Counted from the first letter of the stretch, positions 50,839 to 60,274 are shown. The stretch is DNA of 64,000 nt from Ktedonobacter sp. SOSP1-85 (GCF_016587415.1 NZ_BNJI01000001.1:2891501-2955500); one strand, 5' to 3'. Program-made: numbers and translations. Notes: a model not told the origin generated them from the sequence alone.

Positions 50839-51591
50839 ATGCATTTTGATATTTTTACCCTCTTCCCTGGCATGTTTCAGGGGCCATTAACTGAGAGCAT
50901 TCTCAAGCGCGCCCAGGACCGTGAGCTGCTGAGCGTGGCGCTCCACAACATTCGTAATGCCACAACGGATAAGCATCATGTCGTGGATGATTATCCCTAT
51001 GGTGGTGGCGCTGGCATGGTCATGAAGCCAGATCCCATCTTTAACGCCATTGAGGCGGTTCACCAGGGCGGTCCCATCATCTACCTGACGCCCCAGGGAC
51101 GCCTCTTTAACCAGCAGATCGCGCAGGACCTGGCACAGGAGTCGCGCATCACATTGCTGTGTGGGCACTACGAGGGCATCGATGAGCGCGTGATCCAGCA
51201 CCTTGTCACCGATGAAATCTCGATTGGCGATTATGTGCTCACAGGGGGCGAACTTGCAGCCATGATCGTTGTTGACGCGGTGAGTCGCCTCCTGCCCGGC
51301 GTTCTTGCCGAAGGCTCGACCACTGAGGAGTCGCACTCCAGCCATATGCTGGAATATCCTCACTACACACGCCCGCCCGAGTTCCGTGGCTGGCACGTGC
51401 CCGATGTCCTGCTCTCGGGACACCACGAACAGATCGCGCGCTGGCGCCGCAAGGAGGCCCTGAAGAAGACGCGCCTGCGCCGCCCCGACCTTTACGCCCA
51501 ACTCGACCTTACTAGCAAGCAAGATAAAAAACTGCTCAGGGAAATGGACGAAGAGGAGCGCGACAACCAATCCGGTAGGGACCCGCTTTAG
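50839..51591 (+). CDS. trmD: tRNA (guanine37-N1)-methyltransferase, ending inside a MITE
   Basis: 250 residues from [13 protein letters not shown]. The SPOUT trefoil-knot signatures are present: [26 protein letters not shown] and [17 protein letters not shown], with the catalytic Asp region [15 protein letters not shown]. TrmD adds the m1G37 methyl group that prevents +1 frameshifts. The final residues (GRDPL) and the TAG stop are encoded by the left end of MITE-like copy E. An upstream in-frame ATG at 50800 lies against the hairpin and is less likely. Confidence 0.95.
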   Translation: MHFDIFTLFPGMFQGPLTESILKRAQDRELLSVALHNIRNATTDKHHVVDDYPYGGGAGMVMKPDPIFNAIEAVHQGGPIIYLTPQGRLFNQQIAQDLAQESRITLLCGHYEGIDERVIQHLVTDEISIGDYVLTGGELAAMIVVDAVSRLLPGVLAEGSTTEESHSSHMLEYPHYTRPPEFRGWHVPDVLLSGHHEQIARWRRKEALKKTRLRRPDLYAQLDLTSKQDKKLLREMDEEERDNQSGRDPL

Positions 51592-51742
51592 CGCGTCCGA
51601 ACGCCATTTATGGCAGTTCCGTGTAAGCCAAATTTTTGCTGTGGAACGAAGCGACTCATCAAGCGAGATATCGAAGGGAACAATTTGGGCTGCGCCCACA
51701 GGCGATGAATCGCCTTCGGACGCGCTAAAGCGGGTCCCTACC
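51574..51742. mobile_element. MITE-like palindromic element, copy E, at the trmD 3' end
   Basis: 169 bp with perfect 28-bp terminal inverted repeats (GGTAGGGACCCGCTTTAGCG and on). Its interior is in reverse orientation relative to copies A-D. The trmD reading frame runs 18 nt into it to the TAG at 51589-51591. Confidence 0.82.
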
Positions 51743-51791
51743 GAGTATTTGACGCCTTTTCGCACAATAGACAGTCTCATTCCACCACGCA

Positions 51792-54700
51792 TTACTCTTC
51801 TTGGCGCCCTGCTGCTATATTACGTTTTGCGGCCTGCTGGCGGAGGAAGTCGTTACGGGCACGCTCTTCGGCGGCGATATCCTCCGCGACATCGGCCAGT
51901 GAGTCGCCAGACTCATCGGCGCGATGATGCGATCCACCACCATTGCTGCTATCCAGAATCTCTCGTGCACGCCCTCCTGGCTCGAACTGGCCGATAATGC
52001 CTCTATCCTCCAGCAGGTCGATCAGGCGGGCCGCGCGTGAATAGCCGATGCGCAGGCGGCGCTGGAGCAGCGAGATGGAGGCACGCCCATACTCACGCAC
52101 GATCTCCTCGGCGCGGTCGAGCAGTTCATCATCCAGCTCCACGTCATCGGAATTTGGCTCATCCTTGATCTCCCAGCCCGGCTCAACCACCTGGGGCGCG
52201 GGCGTGGCAACTGGATCCTCAGCCCCCTCATTAGCGATGGCCTGGGCCTGCTTGCTCCAGTATTCCACCAGGCGCTCCACTTCCTCATCAGCCAGGAAGG
52301 CTCCCTGAATGCGCTCAGGGCGTCCTGCATCCGCCGGAAGATAGAGCATATCGCCGCGTCCCAGCAGGCGCTCAGCACCGCCCATATCGATAATCGTGCG
52401 CGAGTCCACGGCGGAGCTGACCATGAAGGAGATACGCGTGGGAATATTCGCCTTGATCAGGCCGGTGATGACATCCACCGAGGGGCGCTGCGTCGCGATA
52501 ACCAGGTGAATACCAGTCGCGCGTGCTAGCTGCGCCAGGCGACAGATCATGGACTCCACCTCTTCGGGGGCGGCCATCATCAGGTCGGCCAGCTCATCAA
52601 TAATGATCACGATTGCCGGGAGATTATTCAGCGAGGTGTCGCCATTGGCGATGCGCTCGCGGCGCATCTTGCGGTAACCGTCCAGGTTACGCACGCCCAG
52701 TTGAGAGAAGAGGCGATAGCGCCGCTCCATCTCATTGATGGCGTTCTTTAAGAGCGGCACCACCTTATCGACATCAATAACCACGGGCGAGAGCAGGTGC
52801 GGAATCCCATTGTACAGGCTCAGCTCAACCATTTTGGGGTCAACCATCAGCATGCGTACATCATCGGGCGTGGCCTGCGTCAGGATGCTGGCGATAATCG
52901 TATTGATACAGACGCTCTTGCCAGCTCCAGTCGCGCCCGCGATCAGCAGGTGCGGCATACGCGCCAGGTCACCCAGGCGCACCTGACCGGCTACGTCCTT
53001 GCCCAGGCCAATAGAGAGCTTGGACTTCCCCTTCGCGGCGAGATACTCTTTGCTCTCCAGCACCTCGCGCAGGGTCACCATGCGACTGTTCTTGTTAGGG
53101 ACCTCCACACCGACGTAGGGGCGGCCAGGGACGGGTGCCTCCATACGAATCGTTTTGGCTTCGAGCACCAGGGCCAGGTCGTTTTGCAGGGCCATGATGC
53201 GGCTCACACGCGTGCGCGTCTCATAAACGATATTCCCGGCGGCATCGAGTGCGGGAATCATCCTGCCGGTTTTGTCGTCCTTGATCATCGAGGCCTTGCC
53301 CGTGGGCCGAATACCGAAACGAATCACGGTAGGCCCAATGCTGATATCCTCCGGGCGCACCTCGGCATTGACATGGAAGCTGTGCAGGGTCTCCTGAATC
53401 AGGCGCGCCAGTTCAGCCGTGTCGTCACCATAGGCCTGGAGCTTGGTCTCTTCGGCATTATTGAGCAGTGTGTTCTCTGGCAGTTTCCAGCGCGAGACCA
53501 CGTTCGGCATGACCTGGGATGGAACATTCTTCGCGCCCTTAGGAATTTTGGGGACGGCCTCTGCCCCTGGCAGATTTATCGCCTGCTGCTCCTGGCGCTT
53601 GCCCAAGCGGGGATTGGGCGCGAGCGGCTCCATACGGCTGTTCGCGATCTCTTCGCCACGTTTTGCGCCTGCGCGCCGCGCCTGGCTTTCATTAAAGGGC
53701 AGTTCCTGCTGGTTAGCGCCGCGCACCGAGTTGGCATAGCCCCTGGCGTCGAGCGCCGGGGGAACCTTGAGGTCCCGGCGTGGCACGGAGCCAACGTGGT
53801 GCTTATGAATATTGATATCGTTGCGCGGGTCATCGTCTTCGTCATCAAAGCCGAAGTCCTGCTCAAACTCAACATTCTCATCATCCTCTTCGTCCTCATA
53901 TTGCTGAGGAGGAGCGGAGCGCCTCTTGGCGGCCATCACGATCTGCTGTACTGCCTCGCGGTCATTGGGGATCGTTGGTGTCTCGTCGATCTCCTCCTCT
54001 TCCTCCTCATCATCCTGGGGCCCAATCTTAATACCAGCGCTGCGGCCAAAGCGACTGAAGCGCGGGCGCTGTCCCAGGAAGGCGGAGATCCGCCGCCTCT
54101 CGCTCAACTCCATCTCATCAGACTCACCTGCACGCGGTAGGGGATCAGCGACCAGGTGCTGGAAGAAACCCACGACAAGCAGAACATGGCCAAAGGTGAT
54201 ACGGAAGGTAAGGATAATAGCTAAGATAATCAGGCCAATCAGGCCCACGTGTGCGACCGCGGTCGGCCAGCCCAGGAGTGGCAGCGCCAGCAGGTCGGCC
54301 AGCACGCCCGCCTTGCCATAGCCCAGCAGCAGGCGACTCTCCACGAGAAGCAAGAGCCAGATAACGACCAGTCCCCAGACCATAGAGAGGCGCACCAGGC
54401 GTTCATTGCGCAAGCCTTCCATTAAGTGAGCGGCGGCGAAGAGCACCAGCCCGATGGAGAGCGGATAGGCCGACCAGCCAAAGAAGACGAGAAAGAACTG
54501 GTTAATATTGCGCAGAACGGGAACCTTACTAAAGAAGGTCAGCGAGCCAAAGAGGAGCAGAGAAAGCACCAGCAGCACACTACTAAATACCCGCTGGCGC
54601 TGGTGTGCCTCCAACGAGGCCCATTTCTGCTGCGCCCACTGAAGAAAGCGTGTATCGCTGGTGGCAGGAGGGGGAGCGGCAGAGCGAGGAGACGCGCCCG

Positions 54701-54950
54701 GACGACTAGAAGCCACGCCCTTCTTGCGCCCGCCCGACACAGATGCTCCACGACCCGAACGTGAAGGCGAAGACGAAGCGCTGGCACGCGTACGCGGAGT
54801 CTGCCCCTGGCGCGAAGAGGGAAGGTTCGTGCGCTGCTCCATTTGAGCCTTCTGTACGCTTTGCGAACCGACCGCGCCCGCGGCGCTACTCACGCGCGAA
54901 GTGCCGCTTACCTGACTCTTCGCCTCTTTTTTCGAGCTACTACCAGCCAT
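51792..54950 (-). CDS. ftsK: DNA translocase FtsK/SpoIIIE
   Basis: 1052 residues from the ATG at 54950, which has AGGAGGGAAC upstream; the longer frame begins inside a palindrome. A Ser/Arg-rich N terminus (1-120) is followed by four membrane spans (about 125-300). A Glu/Asp-rich linker (about 300-520) leads to the motor: Walker A GATGAGKSV (about 671) and Walker B IVIIIDELADLM. The C-terminal winged-helix gamma domain is ASISLLQRRLRIGYSRAARLIDLLEDRGIIG. It pumps DNA at septation or sporulation; the gene is convergent with trmD. Confidence 0.96.
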   Translation of the reverse strand: MAGSSSKKEAKSQVSGTSRVSSAAGAVGSQSVQKAQMEQRTNLPSSRQGQTPRTRASASSSPSRSGRGASVSGGRKKGVASSRPGASPRSAAPPPATSDTRFLQWAQQKWASLEAHQRQRVFSSVLLVLSLLLFGSLTFFSKVPVLRNINQFFLVFFGWSAYPLSIGLVLFAAAHLMEGLRNERLVRLSMVWGLVVIWLLLLVESRLLLGYGKAGVLADLLALPLLGWPTAVAHVGLIGLIILAIILTFRITFGHVLLVVGFFQHLVADPLPRAGESDEMELSERRRISAFLGQRPRFSRFGRSAGIKIGPQDDEEEEEEIDETPTIPNDREAVQQIVMAAKRRSAPPQQYEDEEDDENVEFEQDFGFDDEDDDPRNDINIHKHHVGSVPRRDLKVPPALDARGYANSVRGANQQELPFNESQARRAGAKRGEEIANSRMEPLAPNPRLGKRQEQQAINLPGAEAVPKIPKGAKNVPSQVMPNVVSRWKLPENTLLNNAEETKLQAYGDDTAELARLIQETLHSFHVNAEVRPEDISIGPTVIRFGIRPTGKASMIKDDKTGRMIPALDAAGNIVYETRTRVSRIMALQNDLALVLEAKTIRMEAPVPGRPYVGVEVPNKNSRMVTLREVLESKEYLAAKGKSKLSIGLGKDVAGQVRLGDLARMPHLLIAGATGAGKSVCINTIIASILTQATPDDVRMLMVDPKMVELSLYNGIPHLLSPVVIDVDKVVPLLKNAINEMERRYRLFSQLGVRNLDGYRKMRRERIANGDTSLNNLPAIVIIIDELADLMMAAPEEVESMICRLAQLARATGIHLVIATQRPSVDVITGLIKANIPTRISFMVSSAVDSRTIIDMGGAERLLGRGDMLYLPADAGRPERIQGAFLADEEVERLVEYWSKQAQAIANEGAEDPVATPAPQVVEPGWEIKDEPNSDDVELDDELLDRAEEIVREYGRASISLLQRRLRIGYSRAARLIDLLEDRGIIGQFEPGGRAREILDSSNGGGSHHRADESGDSLADVAEDIAAEERARNDFLRQQAAKRNIAAGRQEE

Positions 54951-55040
54951 AATGAGGTTCCCTCCTGAGTGCATAACGTCGGAGACACCCGTTATGATAG
55001 CGCAGATGTTCAAAAGAAGCAAGTAGCAGAACAGGAGTTT

Positions 55041-55098
55041 TTCCCGCCTGATGAGGTTGTGGTGCTGCATGCAGCACCACAACCTCATCAGGCGGGAA
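55041..55098. repeat. Perfect 58-bp palindrome (29-bp arms, no loop)
   Basis: Every base from 55041 to 55069 is mirrored by 55070-55098. The last codons and TGA stop of the upstream membrane protein (55088-55090) fall inside one arm, and the other arm is about 90 nt upstream of ftsK. Confidence 0.8.
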
Positions 55099-56515
55099 GG
55101 ACACTTCCCTGCCAGAGCTGCATGGAACCGGTGCGCAGGGCCAGGAAGAGTGTCTTGCCATCAGGGGTCCATTGCAGCACGCTGGAGGCGATCAGGTCCG
55201 CCGCCTCATCGTTATGATCACTCACGGAGACACCATACACACGCCAGAGCGCGCCCGTATTGGCGTTATAGAGCAAGAGGCGCTCTCCTTGATGATCATA
55301 CACCGCCAGCACCTGGCCATCGGGCCTCCAGGCAAACGTCTTCGTCTCCAGACCTTTAGATTGGGAGCGCAGAAGCATCTCAAGAGCTTTATCATGCACT
55401 GGCAAGACCGGCAATTGATCCAGTGAGGCTCCCTTCAACACATCCGGCGCTAAGGGCGCTTGCCCGGGTAGGCTTATACGCGCTTGCCAGTAGAGGATAG
55501 CCATGTAGCGCCCATCACTCGACCAGCTCACACAGGAGGCATTCCAGACATACTGCCTCTCCGGCGTCGTATCCAAGACCTGGACCTTTCCAGGCTGCCA
55601 GAAAGTAAAGGGCTCTCCACTATGTACGCTTCCCACATTCGTGCCGGAGAGCGTACCTGCTGGCGGATGTACCAGGTGCCCTTGCCCATCCCATTGTAAG
55701 CCAGTATTGGCGCTGGTCTCCAGCACGCGCTCAGCTTGCGGAACCTGGATGCCCTTCAGCACATCCCAGACCAGGCCCAACTCCATAAAGCTCGAAGGAG
55801 ATGCGGCACTGGACTCGTCAGTGGCGAGGTAGATATGCGTTTGTTTCGGCAGATCGAGCACATACAGGCCCGCCAGCGTCCTGAGCGTCCCTACAAACAT
55901 CGAGTTCCTGGGTGTCAGAGCCAGTTGGAAGGCGCAAATCACCTTCTTGCTATCAGGTGACCAGCTCACAGTAAGATAGTAGATATCGCTCACATCCTCC
56001 GTCCTCAACTGCTGCTTATGAACGATATCGAGAATCGCGTTAGCGAGGGCAAACTGGCCCAGGAGACGCTTCGAGTGTGCGTCAAAGAGTTTGAGCCTGG
56101 CATTACCAGTGCGCCCCTCGATACGAGAGAGCGAGGGCAGATAACAATAATCGCGCTCCATGACCGCGATCACCTCTTTATTGGGGGCCAGTTCGGCATC
56201 ATTGATGCATGACTCACCCATATCCAGGGTATTCGCGGAAGTGATGGGTGGCTGAGGCACGAATTTACTAGCGAACCAGGACCAGCTTCCACTGGTCAGG
56301 AGCAACGCCACCAGCCCCACACAGAAGGCCGCCGTTACAAAAGGCACTTGCACGCTCCGCCTCCGCCACAGTGGAAGAGGCTCGCGCGACTCCGGCAAGG
56401 CGGTCTTCTCCCGCGATGGCAGTGAACTCTTCCAGACATCTTCCGGATCATTCTCGAAATCGCCCAGGTCGACGACCTCCAACTCCATATCATCATCGTC
56501 TTCGTACGGCTTCAT
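55088..56515 (-). CDS. Single-span protein with beta-propeller-like exterior domain
   Basis: 475 residues, no named family. A very acidic cytosolic N terminus (1-30, YEDDDDMELE) leads to a span near 57-76 (VPFVTAAFCVGLVALLLTSG). The exterior region has recurring WD40/TolB-like blades: YLTVSWSPDSKKVICAFQ, CVSWSSDGRYMAILYW, FAWRPDGQVLAVYDHQGERLLLYNANTG and LQWTPDGKTLFLAL. A propeller used for protein contacts or ligand sensing is plausible. It lies between RNase J and ftsK on the same strand; a terminator separates it from RNase J. Confidence 0.82.
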   Translation of the reverse strand: MKPYEDDDDMELEVVDLGDFENDPEDVWKSSLPSREKTALPESREPLPLWRRRSVQVPFVTAAFCVGLVALLLTSGSWSWFASKFVPQPPITSANTLDMGESCINDAELAPNKEVIAVMERDYCYLPSLSRIEGRTGNARLKLFDAHSKRLLGQFALANAILDIVHKQQLRTEDVSDIYYLTVSWSPDSKKVICAFQLALTPRNSMFVGTLRTLAGLYVLDLPKQTHIYLATDESSAASPSSFMELGLVWDVLKGIQVPQAERVLETSANTGLQWDGQGHLVHPPAGTLSGTNVGSVHSGEPFTFWQPGKVQVLDTTPERQYVWNASCVSWSSDGRYMAILYWQARISLPGQAPLAPDVLKGASLDQLPVLPVHDKALEMLLRSQSKGLETKTFAWRPDGQVLAVYDHQGERLLLYNANTGALWRVYGVSVSDHNDEAADLIASSVLQWTPDGKTLFLALRTGSMQLWQGSVLPA

Positions 56516-56605
56516 GCCCCATTGCCTTTCACTGCGCGCCGCGCTATTTTCCTACTTACTACTATAACACGCAAAACAGCGCCAAACCGTACAAAGCCTG
56601 TGCAC

Positions 56606-56665
56606 AAAAACGCACATAAAAATGGGTCTGGGCGAATGCCCAGACCCATTTTTATGTGCGTTTTT
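56606..56665 (-). terminator. Intrinsic terminator of the RNase J gene
   Basis: A perfect 28-bp stem (56606-56633 with 56638-56665) and a 4-nt loop. On the minus strand the RNA ends in a U-tract after the GC-rich stem, so it qualifies as a rho-independent terminator. The RNase J stop codon overlaps the stem edge. Confidence 0.82.
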
Positions 56666-58326
56666 TAAACTTCCATGACGACCGGCAAGATCATAGGACG
56701 GCGGCGCGTCTTCTCATAGAGATACTCGCTCAACGTGCTCTTGATCTTGTCCTTCACAAAGGACCAGTCGGAGCTATGGCCGTTCAGGCCACTGAGAGAG
56801 TCAATCACACGCTCGCGAGCGCTCGTCAGTAACTCCTCGGCATCGCGCATGTAGACAAAGCCACGCGTCACGATGTCGGGGCCCGCGATAGGTAGACCAG
56901 TCTCCTTATCGACGGTGAGCACCGCCATCAGGATACCATCCTGCGACAGTACCTTGCGGTCACGCAAGACAATCTGACCCACGTCACCCACGCTCAAGCC
57001 ATCAACATAGACATTCCCTGAGGTGGTATGTCCAACCATCTCGATGCGCTCCTGCGTCAGCTCAATGATATCGCCATCCTCAGCAACCACGATGTGCTCC
57101 TCAGGAGTACCCAGCGAATAGGCCAGCTTCGCGTGCAGGATCAACTGGCGATACTCGCCGTGAACGGGGAGGAAGAACTTCGGACGCAGCAGACTCAGCA
57201 TCAGCTTCAACTCTTCCTGCGCGGCGTGTCCGGAGACATGCACATTGGAGAGGCCCTGGTAGAAGACCTCAGCCCCCTGGCGGAAGAGGCTATTAATTGT
57301 GCGATGCACCATCTTCTCATTGCCCGGCACCGGAGTCGCGGAGAGAATGACCGTGTCCGCTTCCTGAATGCGCACCAGGCGATGATCCTCGTTCGCGATA
57401 CGTGTCAGAGCCGATGTTGGCTCACCCTGGCTTCCTGTACAGATGATCACCACCTGCCCGGGATTGAACTTATTGATGTCCTCGGCGCGAATCAACATAC
57501 CCTTCGGCACACGCAGGTAGCCAAGCTCAATGGCCATCTGCACATTGTTGATCATGCTGCGCCCAACCAGGGCCACAAAGCGCTCATAGCGCTCCGCCGT
57601 ATCCACCACCTGCTGCACACGCGAGATCAGCGAGGCAAAGGTTGCCACGATCACGCGCCCGGGCGCATTGGCGAAAATCTTGTCCAGCGAGTCATTGATG
57701 ACGCGCTCGGAGGGCGTATAGCCGGGAGACTCAACACGTGTGCTATCGCCCATCATGAGCAGCACACCCTGGTTGCCCAGCTCTCCCAATTTACCAAGAT
57801 CGGCGGGCTTGCCATCAACGGGGGTATAGTCGAACTTATAGTCGCCCGTATGCACAACAGTACCGATGGGCGTGCGAATGACAATGCCAATCGCATCGGG
57901 AATGCTATGGTTGACGCGGAAGAACTCAATCCCACAACTTCCCAGTTCCAGCTTATCCTCGGGGGAGATCACGTTAATGATCGTCTTCTCAAGCAGCCTA
58001 TGCTCTTTCAGCTTCACCTGAATCAACCCCTGCGTCAGGCGGGTCGCGTAAATGGGGGGGAAGTCAAGCATTGGCAAGACGTAGGGGAGGCTACCAACAT
58101 GGTCTTCATGTCCGTGCGTAATGAGTATTCCACGTATACGGTGCTTCTTATCAGCCAGATAGCTCGTATCAGGGATCACCAGGTCCACGCCAAACATCTC
58201 GTCATCTGGAAACATCACCCCCACATCCACGATCAGGATGTCATCACCATACTCGATGACCATCATGTTCTTACCAATCTCGCCCAAGCCACCCAGGGGC
58301 ACCACTCGAATTTTATCCTTCGTCAA
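56665..58326 (-). CDS. rnj: Ribonuclease J (TTG start)
   Basis: The 553-residue MBL/beta-CASP nuclease has THGHEDHVG (H71, H73, D75, H76), GDYKFDYTPVDG, MMGDSTRVESPGYTPSE, the beta-CASP segments TGSQGEPTSALTRIA and LSATPVPGNEKMVHRTIN, and HVSGHAAQEELKLML. RNase J is the main 5'-3' exonuclease and endonuclease in bacteria lacking RNase E. The start is a TTG at 58326 with AGGAGG 11 nt upstream; no nearby ATG fits the conserved N terminus. In this genome it may degrade transcripts carrying the long hairpins noted elsewhere. Confidence 0.95.
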   Translation of the reverse strand: MTKDKIRVVPLGGLGEIGKNMMVIEYGDDILIVDVGVMFPDDEMFGVDLVIPDTSYLADKKHRIRGILITHGHEDHVGSLPYVLPMLDFPPIYATRLTQGLIQVKLKEHRLLEKTIINVISPEDKLELGSCGIEFFRVNHSIPDAIGIVIRTPIGTVVHTGDYKFDYTPVDGKPADLGKLGELGNQGVLLMMGDSTRVESPGYTPSERVINDSLDKIFANAPGRVIVATFASLISRVQQVVDTAERYERFVALVGRSMINNVQMAIELGYLRVPKGMLIRAEDINKFNPGQVVIICTGSQGEPTSALTRIANEDHRLVRIQEADTVILSATPVPGNEKMVHRTINSLFRQGAEVFYQGLSNVHVSGHAAQEELKLMLSLLRPKFFLPVHGEYRQLILHAKLAYSLGTPEEHIVVAEDGDIIELTQERIEMVGHTTSGNVYVDGLSVGDVGQIVLRDRKVLSQDGILMAVLTVDKETGLPIAGPDIVTRGFVYMRDAEELLTSARERVIDSLSGLNGHSSDWSFVKDKIKSTLSEYLYEKTRRRPMILPVVMEV

Positions 58327-58770
58327 TGTATAAAGGACCTCCTAATGAACTATATGTGTATCACGATGTGACAAACGTATCTCTTTTGTGTTGTATATAT
58401 CTTCACTCCTGCATCCGCCACAGGAGGTAAAGGCAAAATAAGTTATATTATTCCATTTGACAGTGTAGCATAGCAGGTCATAAAACACAAGCAAGGGGTA
58501 AGGGCCTAGAACCGTGCCGCCCCACATCGCCCCCCAACCATAAAGTGATGTTATGTTTCACTATCGGCAAATCTATAGCTTTTCTCTACTTACTATAACA
58601 AACGAAAGAGGTAAAAGCATCCCCAGGCAACCCAAAAAGGCAGATATACATGCCATCATTCGCAAAGGGAGGCGCGCTCCACCGCAGGCGAACCAATTTT
58701 TGCGCGCCGCCAAAAAAAGTCGCCAAAGGGGCTTGACGGTTCGCAAGAGACATGCTATATTATGTCCTGC
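58327..58770. other. RNase J-tRNA intergenic region (444 bp)
   Basis: Divergent region carrying the RNase J leader and the tRNA-Phe promoter. Near 58670 there is an inverted repeat GGCGCGC (58670) / GCGCGCC (about 58703). No ORF seems real. Confidence 0.5.
58733..58761 (+). promoter_or_regulatory. tRNA-Phe promoter
   Basis: TTGACG (58733-58738), a 17-nt spacer and TATATT (58756-58761), placing transcription start a few bases before the tRNA 5' end at 58771. Confidence 0.75.
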
Positions 58771-58843
<73 letters not shown>

Positions 58844-58848
58844 CTCTT

Positions 58849-58894
58849 AAAGAAGAGGCCCGCGTGCAAGAGCTTGCACGCGGGCCTCTTCTTT
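58849..58894 (+). terminator. 22-bp hairpin terminator of tRNA-Phe
   Basis: Arms 58849-58870 and 58873-58894 pair perfectly with a 2-nt loop, GC-rich in the middle and ending in CTTCTTT, directly after the tRNA. Confidence 0.75.
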
Positions 58895-58952
58895 GTTCTC
58901 ATATGCTCGTGACAGCAAAACTGACAGCAACCAGCCTCCCCAACCACTGCCT

Positions 58953-59255
58953 ATGCCGGTTTATGCGCCTATTTATGCCGCTCCGCCCCTTTATTTCGTC
59001 GTTGCTCCACCACCAGATAGACATAAAGGGATTGCCATTGCCGGGTTCGTCCTGAGACTGATAAGTCTGATAGGCTTCATTCTACCATGTGGGATGGGAG
59101 TCATCCTTCCCTGCGTAGGCATTACATTCTCGGCCCTTGGCCTGAACTCAAGACAATGCCGAGGTCAAGCCATCACCGGTCTGATACTCTCCATCCTGGG
59201 CTTGCTCTTAGTCATCGCATTCTATATCATAATCTTCCTACTTGCATTCATCTGA
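58953..59255 (+). CDS. Small membrane protein, DUF4190-like
   Basis: From the ATG at 58953 (MPVYAPIYAAPPLYF) the protein is 100 residues. A Pro-rich N terminus is followed by two spans, GIAIAGFVLRLISLIGFIL and GQAITGLILSILGLLLVIAF, the layout of DUF4190-type proteins (two spans separated by a GxxxxxLGLxxxxxRGxAIxGLxLG loop). Function unknown. The frame is open upstream to a TTG at 58893 that overlaps the tRNA terminator, so the native start is uncertain and a truncated 5' end is possible. No clear ribosome-binding site or own promoter seen. Confidence 0.6.
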   Translation: MPVYAPIYAAPPLYFVVAPPPDRHKGIAIAGFVLRLISLIGFILPCGMGVILPCVGITFSALGLNSRQCRGQAITGLILSILGLLLVIAFYIIIFLLAFI

Positions 59256-59327
59256 TAGTTTTCTTCAAAAAATCACAATCCCCTCTGAAAGGGAGGCTAT
59301 CAACACACAGGCTTCACTTTTCTCTAC

Positions 59328-59356
59328 TTGACACGTTTAGCTAGAGAGAGTTATTA
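59328..59356 (+). promoter_or_regulatory. Promoter of the zinc-ribbon gene (duplicated module, copy 1)
   Basis: TTGACA (59328-59333), a 17-nt spacer CGTTTAGCTAGAGAGAG, and TTATTA (59351-59356). The same CTTGACACGTTTAGCTA module occurs at 61487. Confidence 0.65.
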
Positions 59357-59378
59357 AGATAAAGGAGTCAAGCCACTT

Positions 59379-59857
59379 ATGCAGCAATTCATGATACGCC
59401 CCTGTCCTGAGTGCTGACACTTATACACAAATATGAAAGTGTGCAGAAGATCCTCAGCATGGTGCGAGGGAAAGGTGTTGAAAAAAACGCCCCTTGATGC
59501 ACAATGATGTGCTTTCAGCTTGACGAGACAAGCGACTTTTTCACCAAAAGTGTGTCACCTCTCGTATGGGGGAAAACGAGGCACCTGCAGCGCATCGCTT
59601 CCGTGTTCTTTCTCAAGATCACATATTTGTGTATAAGTGTCAGTCCTGAGTGTGGGGGCCAACGTATTCCAACGGCCATCGAGTATGGTTTTCACTCATA
59701 TCCTTTTCGTGTGTTCCCAATGGTACAAAATCCTAAAAACGGCAAATGGTCCACAGATCAAGCCACAAACACGCCACTGTCCGCTCTTACCTGTATCAAC
59801 TGCGGCTACACAGCCTGGTATGCCTCCGAACCAAAGGATCTCATACCACAAAAGTAA
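59379..59857 (+). pseudogene. Zinc-ribbon protein gene split by a 229-bp MITE
   Basis: Without 59414-59642 plus one copy of the target repeat, the frame reads from ATG 59379: MQQFMIRPCPECGGQRIP, continuing to CINCGYTAWYASEPKDLIPQK, about 80 residues with paired CPEC and CINC zinc knuckles. With the insertion, translation stops after CPEC at a TGA. Upstream are an AAGGAG ribosome-binding site and a promoter. The function of the intact protein is unknown; four cysteines suggest a zinc-binding small protein. The downstream fragment is open by itself but lacks the first knuckle. Confidence 0.85.
59404..59652. mobile_element. 229-bp MITE with 21-bp terminal inverted repeats and target duplication
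   Basis: The ends are TGACACTTATACACAAATAT and its inverted copy (59415-59435 and 59622-59642, 21 bp). GTCCTGAGTG is repeated at 59404-59413 and 59643-59652, a 9-10 bp target-site duplication. The interior has no transposase, so it is a non-autonomous element moved in trans. It is unrelated in sequence to copies A-E. Confidence 0.88.
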
Positions 59858-59911
59858 GTTTACAAATAAATTAGGGGCGCAGTCATTCATCCTGCGCCCC
59901 AGGAGCATGCA

Positions 59912-60274
59912 TTGACAGAATTACTTAGAGAACAGGAGCGCATCAAGCAAAGAAATAAAGAAATACAAGAGTTATGCTTTTCCGAGAAATTAGCATTAGG
60001 CCGTATTTTGGTATGTTCTCACGAGGTAGAAGGATTGCGCTATAGATGCCCATGTTGCTGCTACAAAACATTAGCAAGCAGGGGAAGTTATGATATTTGT
60101 TCTGTCTGCTTTTGGGAAGATGATGGACAAGACGACCACGATGCTGACACTATCCTTGGTGGACCCAACCATAGGTTAAGTCTAACGAAAGCACGAGAAA
60201 ACTTCCGGAAGATTGGCGCTTGCGAAGAAAGATTCCTTAAATTTACGCGTCCTCCACTCCCAGAAGAAGAGTAG
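59912..60274 (+). CDS. CPCC-family cysteine-rich protein (TTG start)
   Basis: 120 residues from a TTG at 59912, with AGGAG six bases upstream. The C-terminal two thirds match the Cys-rich CPCC domain: YRCPCCCYKTLASRGSYDICSVCFWEDDGQDDHDADTILGGPNHRLSLTKARENFRKIGA. The four or more cysteines probably bind zinc. Function unknown in the family. The 30-residue N-terminal helix is Lys/Glu-rich. It is 54 nt after the split zinc-ribbon gene and may share its transcript. Confidence 0.8.
   Translation: MTELLREQERIKQRNKEIQELCFSEKLALGRILVCSHEVEGLRYRCPCCCYKTLASRGSYDICSVCFWEDDGQDDHDADTILGGPNHRLSLTKARENFRKIGACEERFLKFTRPPLPEEE

Noticed and set aside
52797-54140. 447-codon plus-strand open frame opposite ftsK
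   Set aside because: Antisense to the FtsK motor domain; open only because of the GC-rich codon pattern of the real gene.
57028-58371. 447-codon plus-strand open frame opposite the RNase J gene
   Set aside because: Antisense of a gene with complete RNase J motifs; no independent signals.
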